From the NCBI GenBank assembly GCA_964423615.1, contig CAYRFQ010000043.1:1-56559 (forward strand): a stretch of DNA of 56,559 nt, written 5' to 3'. The DNA is from CAYRFQ01 sp964423615. Its GTDB lineage: Bacteria > Planctomycetota > Planctomycetia > Gemmatales > Gemmataceae. Of the stretch, positions 9,007-17,700 are shown piece by piece (positions within the stretch are counted from its first letter, which is position 1; every line of letters begins with the position of its first letter). The translations under genes and the position numbers were made by a program. The notes below the pieces were generated by a model. It was not told where the DNA came from, searched no databases, and saw only the letters and a list, made by a program, of their open reading frames with translations.

Positions 9007-9861
9007 ATGATGCTAGACTCCAACGATGTTCTCACGATTCATGACTCGCCTCAACTCACAAGCCCCACACTCGTCATCGGATTTTCTGGGTGGATGGATG
9101 GGGGAGATGTCTCGACCGGCACCGTCGAGCGGCTCATCGATCTGCTCGATGCTCGTCTTGTAGCGGAAATCGATCCGGAACCGTTCTACATTTACAATTT
9201 TCCAGGGTCGATGGAGATCACGGCCCTGTTCCGCCCGCACATCGAGATCGAAGACGGGTTACTCCAATCCATGAGTCTACCCGAAAGTCAGTTCTATTGT
9301 GTCGATGATGCCAATCTGTTGTTGTTCCTCGGGAAAGAACCGAATTTGTATTGGCGTACGTACGGGGACTGCATTTTCGACTTCGCAAAGCGTTCCGGCG
9401 TCCAACGCATCTTGTTCGTCGGGTCCTTCGGCGGAGCCGTGCCACACACACGCCAGCCCAGACTGTTCGTCGTTTGTTCGGACGAAAAAATGATGTCCGA
9501 AATGGAGCAGTACGGATTGCAAAGAACGGGATACTCCGGCCCCGGTTCGTTCTCCAGTTACCTCTTGTCGCGGGCCGACACCGTGGGCCTCGAAATGGCG
9601 TCTCTGGTCGTTGAAATTCCGGGATACCTCCAGGGACCGAACCCGATGAGCATCGAAGCCGTCACACGCCGTTTGGCAAAAATCTTCAAGCTCCCTCTCG
9701 ACCTGGACACCCTCCGCACAGCAAGCACCGAGTGGGAGTTAGAAATCTCGAGCATCATCGAAGAGAACGAGGAACTGGCCGACAAGGTCCGCGAACTGGA
9801 AGAAGAATACGACAACGAACTCCTCCAAGAGAGCAGCGAGACCGACGACCCACAATCGTGA
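9007..9861 (+). CDS. PAC2 family protein
   Basis: The 284-residue protein matches the PAC2 family (proteasome-assembly-chaperone-2-like, COG2047). Signs include VIGFSGWMDGGDVS near residue 20, a central RILFVGSFGGAVPHTRQPR segment, the GYSGPGSFSSYLL loop and EIPGYLQGPNP. An acidic coiled-coil tail follows (about residues 245-280, EENEELADKVRELEEEY). The ATGATG at 9007/9010 is chosen because the family similarity begins there. Bacterial PAC2 proteins are of uncertain function. The gene stands alone between intergenic repeats. Confidence 0.8.
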   Translation: MMLDSNDVLTIHDSPQLTSPTLVIGFSGWMDGGDVSTGTVERLIDLLDARLVAEIDPEPFYIYNFPGSMEITALFRPHIEIEDGLLQSMSLPESQFYCVDDANLLLFLGKEPNLYWRTYGDCIFDFAKRSGVQRILFVGSFGGAVPHTRQPRLFVVCSDEKMMSEMEQYGLQRTGYSGPGSFSSYLLSRADTVGLEMASLVVEIPGYLQGPNPMSIEAVTRRLAKIFKLPLDLDTLRTASTEWELEISSIIEENEELADKVRELEEEYDNELLQESSETDDPQS

Positions 9862-10127
9862 TCAACACTCCAAGAACCAACACAAACACCACTCTTATTC
9901 ATCCGACCAACCCTCGCGTGTACCTGGCAAGCTTTGCCTGCTTGTCGTAAGTACACGCCCCTCGCGTGTACCTGCCATCCGGACAAACATTTCTTGTCCG
10001 CTCCCTATTCCAGGAAAAATGAAGATCCGGTTTACCCAACAACTCTCGCTTCCCGTCATAGAAACCCAATGACTGCGAATCCTCTCATCGTGTCCGTACG
10101 TTGTGCGTCTACCAGGAGGAATTTCCC
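9862..10127. repeat. Intergenic gap with dispersed element, copy B
   Basis: This gap repeats the two blocks of 5867-6039. It also contains a local duplication of CCCTCGCGTGTACCTG (near 9912 and 9958). Each local copy is followed by a small inverted repeat: GGCAA-gct-TTGCC (9927-9939) and CGGACAA-acatttc-TTGTCCG (9980-10000). The downstream part carries the AGGAGGA ribosome site at about 10114 for the next gene. Confidence 0.6.
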
Positions 10128-11258
10128 ATGACCAGGACTTGGCCGAAAGTGGTCCTTACCTTGTTGGCGTTGAACCTGATTCTCGGCTTGGCCATCGGCC
10201 AAGAAACCAAATCCACAAAACCGAAATTCGACGAACTCGCCAAAGCGAGACTGGCCGTCAAGGAAGCCATCTTGGCCGAACGTTTTCAGGAATTTCTCGA
10301 ACTAGTCGTCCGACTCAAAACGCGAATGGAACGCAGCAACGACAAGGCCGACAAGAAACGCGCCGCCGTCCTCGCGAAAGTCCTGAAAGAAGCCCAAAAC
10401 GTTTCGCTGCAAACGCAGTTCGAACAGATGGTCAAGAGTTTGAATCAACTCGACATTAAATCCACCACAAAGATCAAACAAAGCTACAACGATGCGAAAC
10501 AAATAGCCGACGAATTGCAGCGACTACTGATCATCCTGAAAGGTCAAAAAGAACTCGAGAATCCAAAAACTCCCTCCGAGATTCGAGACCGTCTGCTGGC
10601 CCTTTGCAAACGAATGCTCGTGCAACAAAAATATGTGTACAAGGGAACCAGGTCGATTGCGGACGCAGTGGCCAAACGAAAACCACACGAACCCACTCGC
10701 ATAGAAGCGATGCGAGCCATCGACCTTTCAGTGGCCGAAAACTTGATTCACGACGACGCCGTCAAGGCCATCAACTTACTCAAGGGCGATGTGTCGGCGG
10801 TCGTGTTCCCAACCGTGTTTCTCCAACTAAAACAGGACATCGTGAACGTCGAAGACCGGTTGGAAATCATCGACGTTGGAAAAACGACCCAACGAATCGA
10901 ACTGGACATCATCTCAAGTTTGGAGGAGATGATTGAGGCCTTGGAGAAAGCGAAACAAAACGAAGAAAACCCACCTCCAACCCCACCAACGCCAATTCCA
11001 CCAAACCAAAAACCACCATTGGTCGATCGTATTGCCGAGTTGAAACTCATTCGGGCAATGCAGAGGCGTTTAAACAGACGCACGAAAGTCTATGGCCAAC
11101 AATACAAAGGAGAACAAGCCAGCGAACCACGAATCCGAAAGGAACTCCGGCAACTCGCCGACCGCCAAATGGAAATCGCTAACGTCACAACAAAACTCGC
11201 CAAAACAGATTCGCAGAGGTCGGGTGGTTCACCCAAGCAAAGTATTGCGGCAAGATAG
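10128..11258 (+). CDS. Exported coiled-coil protein of unknown function
   Basis: The 376-residue product has a signal peptide (about residues 1-24, hydrophobic core VVLTLLALNLILGLAIG). Long charged helices rich in Lys, Glu and Leu follow (about residues 30-290, including VNVEDRLEIIDVGKTTQRIELDI). After a short Pro-rich break (NPPPTPPTPIPP), a last helical region begins ELKLIRAMQRRLNRRT. The ATG at 10128 follows a strong AGGAGGA. I have seen similar planctomycete periplasmic proteins described only as hypothetical. No enzymatic motif is visible. The insertion sequence at 11324 starts 65 bases after its stop and does not interrupt it. Confidence 0.75.
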   Translation: MTRTWPKVVLTLLALNLILGLAIGQETKSTKPKFDELAKARLAVKEAILAERFQEFLELVVRLKTRMERSNDKADKKRAAVLAKVLKEAQNVSLQTQFEQMVKSLNQLDIKSTTKIKQSYNDAKQIADELQRLLIILKGQKELENPKTPSEIRDRLLALCKRMLVQQKYVYKGTRSIADAVAKRKPHEPTRIEAMRAIDLSVAENLIHDDAVKAINLLKGDVSAVVFPTVFLQLKQDIVNVEDRLEIIDVGKTTQRIELDIISSLEEMIEALEKAKQNEENPPPTPPTPIPPNQKPPLVDRIAELKLIRAMQRRLNRRTKVYGQQYKGEQASEPRIRKELRQLADRQMEIANVTTKLAKTDSQRSGGSPKQSIAAR

Positions 11259-11323
11259 CAGGAACTTGCACGCACTTACAGGTGTTCCTCTGGATTTTGG
11301 AATACGGAAAATCGCAGGTACAC

Positions 11324-13104
11324 ACTGGGCTGCTCACAAGTTGGTGTTGACATCGATTTTTTCTTCGATTGAAGTACAGCAATCGATTACGGTTCTTTGT
11401 TTGCGGAAAAGGATGCCCTATGACCACCTCAACTTCCAATCTGTCCGAACCTCACAACTCTTGCTCCACTCCACGCTCGCCCATGCGCTGCTTGCTCGCC
11501 TCCGCACGCAACTCACGAGCCAAGTGGAAGGCCAAGGCTCAAGAAAGACAACAACAAATCAAGAAACTCAAGGTCCGACTCTACGACCTGGAAAAATCCA
11601 GACAAAACCACGCCCAAAACGCCCAAAACCGAAAAGACCAACTCCGAAGCGCCCAACAAACCATCGAACAACTCCAACTCCAACTCCAACACACAAAAGA
11701 TCAACTCCAACAACCTCAACAACCCACCCCAACTAACGACAACAGCACGCCGAAAAAAAAGAAACGCCACAGCCAACCGAACAACTCCGCGCTAGCGAAA
11801 ACCCCAACCGTTTAGCTACCCACTACAGCTTGCCGATCATACGCCTGGCCACGGACTTGGTTCTCCGGGCCTCGCTCACGTTCCGGGCCGCCGCCCGCAC
11901 ACTCGCTGTCTTGGCCAAAGCGTGGCTCGGGACCGACCAAACGCCTTGCCCCAACACGATTTCTAATTGGGTCTTGCGTTTGGCCTAGGGCCAACTCCAC
12001 AGACCCTTGCCAGCAGGACCTTGGGCGTGGTTCGTCGACCTGACGCTGACTGTCGGAGATAAGAAAGTGTTGCTCGTCGCCGGGGTTCGGGTGGATCAAA
12101 TTCCTTTTGGCCAACGCTCCCTGGTTCCGAGCGACCTGACGCCCATCCACATCGCTGTTGTTTGCGACACCAAAGCCCAGACGGTCTTGGCCGAGTTGCA
12201 AAAGGCGGCTCTCCGAACACCTTCTATTCGCTGCATCACGACCGACCAAGGGGCCGATGTCGTCAAGGCCGTGCGTCTTTTCCAACAACAAAACAAAGGC
12301 ATCGCTCACATCAGCGACATGGCCCACTTGGGAGCGAACTTGCTCAAGAACCGATGGACGGCCAATCCCAGGTAAAACGAGTTCGTCGAGAAACTCACGA
12401 GCACCAACGCCAAGTTGCGACAAACCAAACTGGCCTACGTCTTGTCTCCGAAACTTCGCGCGAGGGGACGGTTCTTGAGCGTCGGTGTGTTGATTCGCTT
12501 TGCGATGCGTGTGTTGCGTTGGCTCGATTGGGGGTTGGCCGAGGAGGCTGCCAGAGAGAAATACGGTTGGCTTTTGGACTTCCGCGAGGACTTGGCGGCT
12601 TGGCGCAGAGAACAGCAGTTGGTCGAGCGGACAGTTCGAGAGGTCCGGACTTTTGGTTGGACCCAATACCGGCTCGACTCGTTGGAGGACATTTGGGAGT
12701 TGGCCAGCAGTGCCGAGAAGGACTTGGTCGAGAGGCTGCGAAGTCTGTCTCGTCAGATGATAGCTCGAGTGGGCCAGAACGAAACATTGCCTGGCAGCAC
12801 CGAAGTGCTCGAATCGGCGTTTGGCCAGTAAAAGCGAATGACCGAAGCGGGTCCGAGTCCGGCGGCGAGCCGTTTGGTATTGGCTTTGGGGGCCATCTTG
12901 GAGCCGATACAGGAGTCCGACGTCGAAGAGCATTTGCGAGAAACGCCGTGGAAGAAGGTCCTCAACTGGGTCAAAAAGCGCATCGGAGCCACGATGCAGA
13001 AACTCAGAGCCCAGTTCTAAAAGGACACACAAATACCCAAAACATGCGTAACCAAAAGCGGATGAAACCAAAACATGTCAACACCTAGTTGTGAGCAACC
13101 CAGT
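11324..13104. mobile_element. Decayed 1.78-kb insertion sequence with 30-bp inverted repeats
   Basis: The ends 11324-11353 and 13075-13104 are inverted repeats matching at 27 of 30 positions: outer part ACTGGGYTGCTCACAA, inner part GGTGTTGACAT. Between them lies one broken transposase gene. I see no convincing target duplication (left flank GGTACAC, right flank CCATTCC). The right end abuts a truncated WD40 gene. I cannot assign a family. The transposase type, an N-terminal coiled coil followed by a DDE-like core, resembles unclassified planctomycete transposases. Confidence 0.8.
11420..13020 (+). pseudogene. Transposase with one frameshift and three stops
   Basis: The frame starting at ATG 11420 encodes a basic, Gln-rich coiled coil (about residues 35-110) and hits a stop at 11813-11815. 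Homologous coding then continues in another frame from about 11815 and runs to 13020. It is interrupted by stops at 11986 (after VLRLA), 12373 (after TANPR) and 12829 (after ESAFGQ). The core carries FVDLTLTVGDKK and ITTDQGADVVKAVRLF, candidate positions for the first two DDE acidic residues, then HISDMAHLGANLLK. One shift plus three stops means it is not functional as read. Confidence 0.8.
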
Positions 13105-13484
13105 CCATTCCCCTACCTGATCCGAATGAGGTGACCCACGTACAATTTAGTTCCGATGGAAAGCTTCTTGCCACTCCACATTCCGGAGGTTCTTTCAAAC
13201 TGTGGGACGTCAAGTCGGGGCAAGAACTTGTGACTTTGCGAGGGCATGCAACGATGGTCCGGCGCATCGTCTTCAGCCCTGACCTTAGAACCATCGCAAC
13301 AACAGCAGGGCTCAGGAGAATCAACATCTGGACTCTGAAACAGAACCAAGAACGCACGACCTTACGGGAGCACGAAGGGAGTGTTATAGCCGTTGAGGTG
13401 AGCCCCGACGGTAAAAGCATCGCGTCAGTAGGCGGCGCCGCTGGTTATCGAAGGGACACCAAGAGGTTCGGCGAGATCAATTAG
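13105..13484 (+). pseudogene. WD40 gene remnant cut by the insertion sequence
   Basis: Directly beyond the insertion sequence an open frame encodes about three WD40 blades: VQFSSDGKLLAT with FKLWDV, RIVFSPDLRTIATT with INIWTL, and VEVSPDGKSIAS. It has no upstream start of its own, since the frame runs into the transposon end. It stops after about 126 codons, far short of a propeller. The left flank of the element shows no matching WD40 sequence, so the 5' part was probably deleted. It converges on the BMC operon end at 13513. Confidence 0.7.
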
Positions 13485-13512
13485 ATTGTTCTTGAACAGG
13501 CCAGGAAGTTGC

Positions 13513-14784
13513 CTAAGAGCCCAAAATACGATCCCACTTGGCAAGATGATAGGCGACCTTCTGAGCTGGTGTCATCTTTGTGAAATCCGGTTCACCATTT
13601 GAGGTCCCTGTCCAGAGGCTAGACTCCGTTTGCGGACTGGCGGACTCGGTCACTTTACACTTACCGTTGCACTGACACCCACCATTACAGGATGTTGTCG
13701 CCATCGCTGGGGATGTCTGTGGCTGAGATGATGGCAAGCTGTAGGTTGTCCCCGAGCCTGCGTAATTCATCACGGCAGTCCGGAGTTGAGTGTCCTCTTC
13801 GAGACTCCGATGAGGTCGGATGTTGAGGCGTTCCAGGACGGCATGGTAGGCCAGGACAGCTTCTTCGGCTGTGACTTCACCGTCCGCGATGAGTCGGAGG
13901 AAACGTATGAACGCGAGTTGGTTTTCGGCGTTATTGATCTTGCGACCAAAGAGGGCGATTTTGGCTCCGTACTTCTTGGCCTCGCTGAGCAACTTGAAGG
14001 CGTCATAGGTCGTCCCTGCAGCTCCCCCGAGAATTCCTACCACCAACTGCGGGTGATGCCGGATCAACTCCTCCATGGCTTTCGGGCCATGGTAAACCAT
14101 CTTCAAAAAGACTGGACGTCCTTTCGAAGTCATACTTCCCAGAGTCCGCACTATAACGTCATTGATGAATCTCGTCGCCGACTCGGAAGCCACTGCCTCG
14201 GTCAGATTGGGATCGAAAATTTCAAGAAAGTGTCGGAACTTATTACGTTCAGCCTCGATCCGGAAAGCCTGATACTCCTCAAGAGCGTGACAGTCGATTG
14301 CCGCATTGTTGTTTACCGTGATGCTGTAAAGACCCAGATCCACGCCGAGAGTTCGCTGGTCATTGCGACAATCCACATGGCCGCACGACATGTGATCGGG
14401 GGGCGGATGCTGTAAAAGTGCGGAGGGATGCCTTGGGGAAATTTCCTCTCGATGAATGTGCACGTCCGTGATGTCGTTCGCTCGAACTGCAGGAGTGACG
14501 GGACTGTTGTCAAAGAGTCTTTTATGAATCGTCAAGACCTTGCTAGTGTTCGCAGACATCAATACAAGGTCAACAAGCCCCTGACAAACTATCTGCTCGA
14601 TGGTGTTTCGGTACTCAGCAAGGGTGCGGTACTTCAGTTCTCCACCGTGTGCTTCGGGTGACTTTCCCGGAGCACCGATCGAAAGAGCCATGTCTGCATC
14701 CTTGGCATCGGCAAGAATGAAGTCCTTGCACCCATGGGGGTCGGCATGGATGCGAGCCAGTTTCTGATCGAGCGATTTTTGCAT
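13513..14784 (-). CDS. DeoC/LacD-like aldolase-family protein of the BMC operon
   Basis: The last operon gene encodes 423 residues. The N-terminal 330 residues look like a TIM-barrel aldolase of the DeoC/LacD type: HGCKDFILADAKDADMALSIGAPG, the Lys-bearing strand PVFLKMVYHG that could carry a Schiff-base Lys, and ILGGAAGTTYDAFKLLSEA. The tail (about 360-380) has four closely spaced cysteines, CNGGCQCNGKC. It ends in an amphipathic helix MTPAQKVAYHLAKWDRILG, a candidate shell-targeting peptide. Homologues occur in planctomycete BMC loci, usually unnamed. Its reaction is not established; a second aldol cleavage is possible. It starts 59 bases after the dehydrogenase stop. Confidence 0.65.
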   Translation of the reverse strand: MQKSLDQKLARIHADPHGCKDFILADAKDADMALSIGAPGKSPEAHGGELKYRTLAEYRNTIEQIVCQGLVDLVLMSANTSKVLTIHKRLFDNSPVTPAVRANDITDVHIHREEISPRHPSALLQHPPPDHMSCGHVDCRNDQRTLGVDLGLYSITVNNNAAIDCHALEEYQAFRIEAERNKFRHFLEIFDPNLTEAVASESATRFINDVIVRTLGSMTSKGRPVFLKMVYHGPKAMEELIRHHPQLVVGILGGAAGTTYDAFKLLSEAKKYGAKIALFGRKINNAENQLAFIRFLRLIADGEVTAEEAVLAYHAVLERLNIRPHRSLEEDTQLRTAVMNYAGSGTTYSLPSSQPQTSPAMATTSCNGGCQCNGKCKVTESASPQTESSLWTGTSNGEPDFTKMTPAQKVAYHLAKWDRILGS

Positions 14785-14842
14785 CGGTGGTCACCGAAAG
14801 CAGATGCTTGTTTCGAGTCACTCCGAGGTTGAACTTCATCTC

Positions 14843-15904
14843 TCACTTCTGTTGCCACGCCGATCTTGGGATGACACGACCATTGCTGTAACTGGAGGTC
14901 GTGTACGTTGGCGTGCCGTTGCTTTGTCCATTCGTCTGGGGAACGGCCTTGGTAAACTGTTGGCGGACAGAACCAATCCGGTCTTCGACCTGCTTGATGG
15001 TTTTCTTGAGAACGTCTGCTGAATGCTGCAAACCCATTCGTTCTTTAGCCGTCAATGCTAGTTCGACTTGTTGTCGAACGCCGCCACACCCTACAACCGT
15101 GGGGACCGAGAAGCAGACGTCCGACACTCCGTAGAGACCTCGTTGGAGCGTACTCACAGGAAGAACAGATCGGGTATCGAGTAGTAAGCTGTGAACTACG
15201 TCAGCAATGGACAACCCGACAGCGAATCCTGACCCACCTTTGAGCTTGAGGAGGGTGGCCCCAGCTTTTTTGGTCTCTTCGAACACTTCACGTTGCAACG
15301 TAGGAGTACATCCGGGCCATTGTTCAAGAGGTAGACCGCTAACAGTGGCGCTGGACCAGATGGGAATCATGCTGTCACCATGTTCCCCGAGAATCATGGC
15401 GTTCACTTGGGAAGAGGGCACATCCAGACGCTGGGATATGTACCCACGGAATCGAGCAGTGTCGAGTTGTGTCCCGAGCCCAATTACTCGCTCCCAGGGA
15501 AGTCCCGAACGTTGGACTGACAGAAAGGTCAAGACATCGACTGGGTTACTGACAACGACCAGATAGCTAGATTGTTTGAGTCCAGCCGACTTGATGTCGT
15601 CGAGGATTGTGAGATACAGATCGACATTCCGATTGATCAGATCGAGCCGGCTCTCGTCGGGCTTTCGACGAAGCCCTGCCGTGACGACGATGACATTGCT
15701 GGTCGGGATGTCTTCCATCGAACCGGCTTTAATTCGTTGATCTCCCATGAGGCTAGCCCCGTGAAGGAGATCAGTGGCTTGGCCCAGAGCGAGGTCGTTG
15801 TTGGCGTCGATGACACAAATGTCCGAGACGATATTCGCACACTGCAAGGCGAAGGCGGTCATACTCCCGACGAGGCCACCCCCACCGATGATGCTGACTT
15901 TCAT
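14843..15904 (-). CDS. Lactate/malate-type dehydrogenase of the BMC operon
   Basis: The 353-residue protein has an N-terminal Rossmann motif (IIGGGGLVGS) and the LDH/MDH catalytic set: D148 and R151 in GTQLDTARFR, H175 in GEHGDS, and R86. The residue equivalent to LDH position 102 is R80 (AGLRRKP), which in the superfamily favours malate/oxaloacetate, whereas Gln favours lactate/pyruvate. An extra tail (about 310-353) is rich in Asn, Gly, Ser and Thr. In PVC microcompartments such an enzyme is thought to recycle NADH produced by the aldehyde dehydrogenase, reducing lactaldehyde or a similar substrate. Its start shares ATGA with the previous gene's stop. Confidence 0.88.
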   Translation of the reverse strand: MKVSIIGGGGLVGSMTAFALQCANIVSDICVIDANNDLALGQATDLLHGASLMGDQRIKAGSMEDIPTSNVIVVTAGLRRKPDESRLDLINRNVDLYLTILDDIKSAGLKQSSYLVVVSNPVDVLTFLSVQRSGLPWERVIGLGTQLDTARFRGYISQRLDVPSSQVNAMILGEHGDSMIPIWSSATVSGLPLEQWPGCTPTLQREVFEETKKAGATLLKLKGGSGFAVGLSIADVVHSLLLDTRSVLPVSTLQRGLYGVSDVCFSVPTVVGCGGVRQQVELALTAKERMGLQHSADVLKKTIKQVEDRIGSVRQQFTKAVPQTNGQSNGTPTYTTSSYSNGRVIPRSAWQQK

Positions 15905-16557
15905 GTTGGCGAAGCTCCCGTGGTAACGTAGGTATCTCTAGAAGCATGTGACGGTGCTGGTACTTCTGACAGCTCCGTTTGAATTGGTTTGGACAAAGGT
16001 TTTACGCTCGGAACCGAACGATTGATCAGAATATTGACAAGACACAATGCGACCGACACAAGGGAAACAATTCCGATGACTCCCCAAACGATAGCACAGA
16101 CTCCGACGGCATTGGAATTGAGTTCGTGCAACTGAAGAACCAATGACATACACATCAGCCCGAGGATGAACCCGGCCGCGGGAATAATCGTGGCCACACA
16201 CGCAGACGCCACAATCGAGGACCGTTTGAGGCTAGCCAGTTCCTGGGTTCTCTCCGGGTCGGGTAGAGGAATCCCGCGTTCGAGGGATTCCATTCGCTCT
16301 TTGTGCTCAAGTTGGCGGAGTCGTTCCCTAAAAGCGTGTTCCTTATCCTGCCTTTGGGCAAGGGCTGTGAGTTCCTCTCGACGAATTTCGGGGGAGACTT
16401 CGACTTTATTGGCTGCTCGCAAAAGTTGGAGCAGGTCGTCTGCGTTTTCGACCTTAGCCCCGGACCCGTTAATGAGAAGCATCAGCCCTCGCATGTCTTT
16501 GGGTTCAAGAGCCACCAGCCACCCCTTCAAGTCTTTGCTGCGAGGTAGCCGCTCCAT
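15901..16557 (-). CDS. Coiled-coil membrane protein in the BMC operon
   Basis: The 218-residue product has a helical charged region (about residues 50-100, rich in Arg and Glu). Two transmembrane segments follow (about 113-140 and 148-176) and then a Pro/Ser-rich tail. The start at 16557 overlaps the aldolase gene by 53 bases and lacks a clear ribosome site; the ATG at 16494 would avoid the overlap and remove 21 residues. The stop is fused to the dehydrogenase start by ATGA, so translation is probably coupled. A membrane anchor or transporter-like role for the compartment is only a guess. Confidence 0.7.
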   Translation of the reverse strand: MERLPRSKDLKGWLVALEPKDMRGLMLLINGSGAKVENADDLLQLLRAANKVEVSPEIRREELTALAQRQDKEHAFRERLRQLEHKERMESLERGIPLPDPERTQELASLKRSSIVASACVATIIPAAGFILGLMCMSLVLQLHELNSNAVGVCAIVWGVIGIVSLVSVALCLVNILINRSVPSVKPLSKPIQTELSEVPAPSHASRDTYVTTGASPT

Positions 16558-17413
16558 TCAGTTGGCCCATGACCTGGTCGGTAATGATCTGTACCATCCG
16601 CTCCATGTCGATTGAGCCGTTCCCAAGTCCATTAGCCGGAGGTATGCCAGTGGGGCATTCTGAGACGTAATCATCACGCTTAAATGCGTGGGGCTGAGGA
16701 ACGAAATCGCTGTAACCTCGATCAAAGACACTATTGCCGCAGAGGTCACAATCTTCGAGTCCAAAACGCGGGTCGTCGTATCCTATTCGTTTCTTCAAAG
16801 CGAGAAGCTCGGCGGTCTCTTGATTACTGAAGTAATTGACCCGACCGAGTTGCTTGGCCAGCAGCAGAATGCGGCAATAAGCATCGATGATTTCGGAGTT
16901 CCAGTAGGCTTTTTCGATGTCAGGCCCGAATGTCACTGTTCCATGGTTGGCAAGCAAAATCGTATTGCAGTCCTTGACATAGGGAACGATTGTGTCAGCG
17001 AATTCTTGTCCACCTGGAGTCTCGTAAACTGCAATGGGCACTTCGCCAAGGAACACTTCGACCTCGGGAAGCACGCATTTTGGGATCGGCTCGTGAGCTA
17101 CCGCAAACGCGGTGGCATGGGGTGGGTGGCAGTGGACAACAGCCTTGATGTCAGGTCGGTGCTTGTACACTGACAAGTGCAGTAGCACCTCGCTCGTCCG
17201 TTTCTTAGTTCCGGAAATTTGGTTGCCTTCCATGTCGACCTTGCAGATGTCCTCGGGTTTGAGATAACCCTTTGAGACCATCGTGGGCGTACAAAGGACC
17301 TCGTTCTCGCCAACACGGACTGTGAGGTTTCCGTCGTTGGCCGCCGCGAAACCCTTCGCGTAGACTCGTCGACCGATTTCACAAATGTCTTCTTTGAGCT
17401 TGTATTCGTTCAT
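16505..17413 (-). CDS. Class II aldolase (fuculose/rhamnulose-phosphate type), BMC-targeted
   Basis: The 302-residue protein is a class II aldolase/adducin-family enzyme. It shows N-terminal GFAAANDGNLTVRV, the metal ligands of VVHCHPPHA, and a further His in LLANHGTVTFG. In PVC microcompartments this enzyme cleaves L-fuculose-1-phosphate or L-rhamnulose-1-phosphate to dihydroxyacetone phosphate and lactaldehyde. Residues 267-286 (starting SIDMERMVQIITDQV) form a C-terminal amphipathic helix after a Gly/Asn linker, typical of encapsulation peptides. The ATG at 17413 overlaps the BMC-P stop by four bases and matches the family start; a longer frame to 17455 is unlikely. Confidence 0.93.
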   Translation of the reverse strand: MNEYKLKEDICEIGRRVYAKGFAAANDGNLTVRVGENEVLCTPTMVSKGYLKPEDICKVDMEGNQISGTKKRTSEVLLHLSVYKHRPDIKAVVHCHPPHATAFAVAHEPIPKCVLPEVEVFLGEVPIAVYETPGGQEFADTIVPYVKDCNTILLANHGTVTFGPDIEKAYWNSEIIDAYCRILLLAKQLGRVNYFSNQETAELLALKKRIGYDDPRFGLEDCDLCGNSVFDRGYSDFVPQPHAFKRDDYVSECPTGIPPANGLGNGSIDMERMVQIITDQVMGQLNGAATSQQRLEGVAGGS

Positions 17414-17700
17414 GATGGTGACACCACATTTACTTGGTCGAGGATGCAGGCACAATACGCGTCAACGGCCTTCTTTTCGGGATAAAAGGGAGCAGCCGCT
17501 TCGACTCCCTCACTCGTCGCAATTCGATCTCCATTCCCAGCCCCAAGCTGGTCATAAATGACGAGTGCCTCGCCATCGCCGGGGCTATTCTCCTTCAGAG
17601 CTTTGAGACTGCAAGGAACGCCAATGATCCATCGTGCGCCGACGAGGTCAGGATGGCAACGAGACAGGGTTACGGTTCCAATGACTTCAGCAATGCGCAT
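17410..17700 (-). CDS. BMC-P shell vertex protein (EutN/CcmL family)
   Basis: A 96-residue protein begins MRIAEVIGTVTLSRCHPDL and continues with LVIYDQLGAGNGDRIATSEG and a KKAVDAYCACILDQVNV ending. This is the OB-fold pentamer-forming EutN/CcmL family that caps the vertices of BMC shells. The start at 17700 is chosen because it aligns with the family N-terminus. The gene overlaps the preceding RpiB-like gene by 14 bases and the aldolase start by an ATGA, so translation is tightly coupled. It is one of three BMC-P paralogues in the operon. Confidence 0.92.
   Translation of the reverse strand: MRIAEVIGTVTLSRCHPDLVGARWIIGVPCSLKALKENSPGDGEALVIYDQLGAGNGDRIATSEGVEAAAPFYPEKKAVDAYCACILDQVNVVSPS

Noticed and set aside
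11812..13071. 419-codon frame on the minus strand across the insertion sequence
   Set aside because: It is antisense to the recognised transposase and is free of stops only because of base composition.
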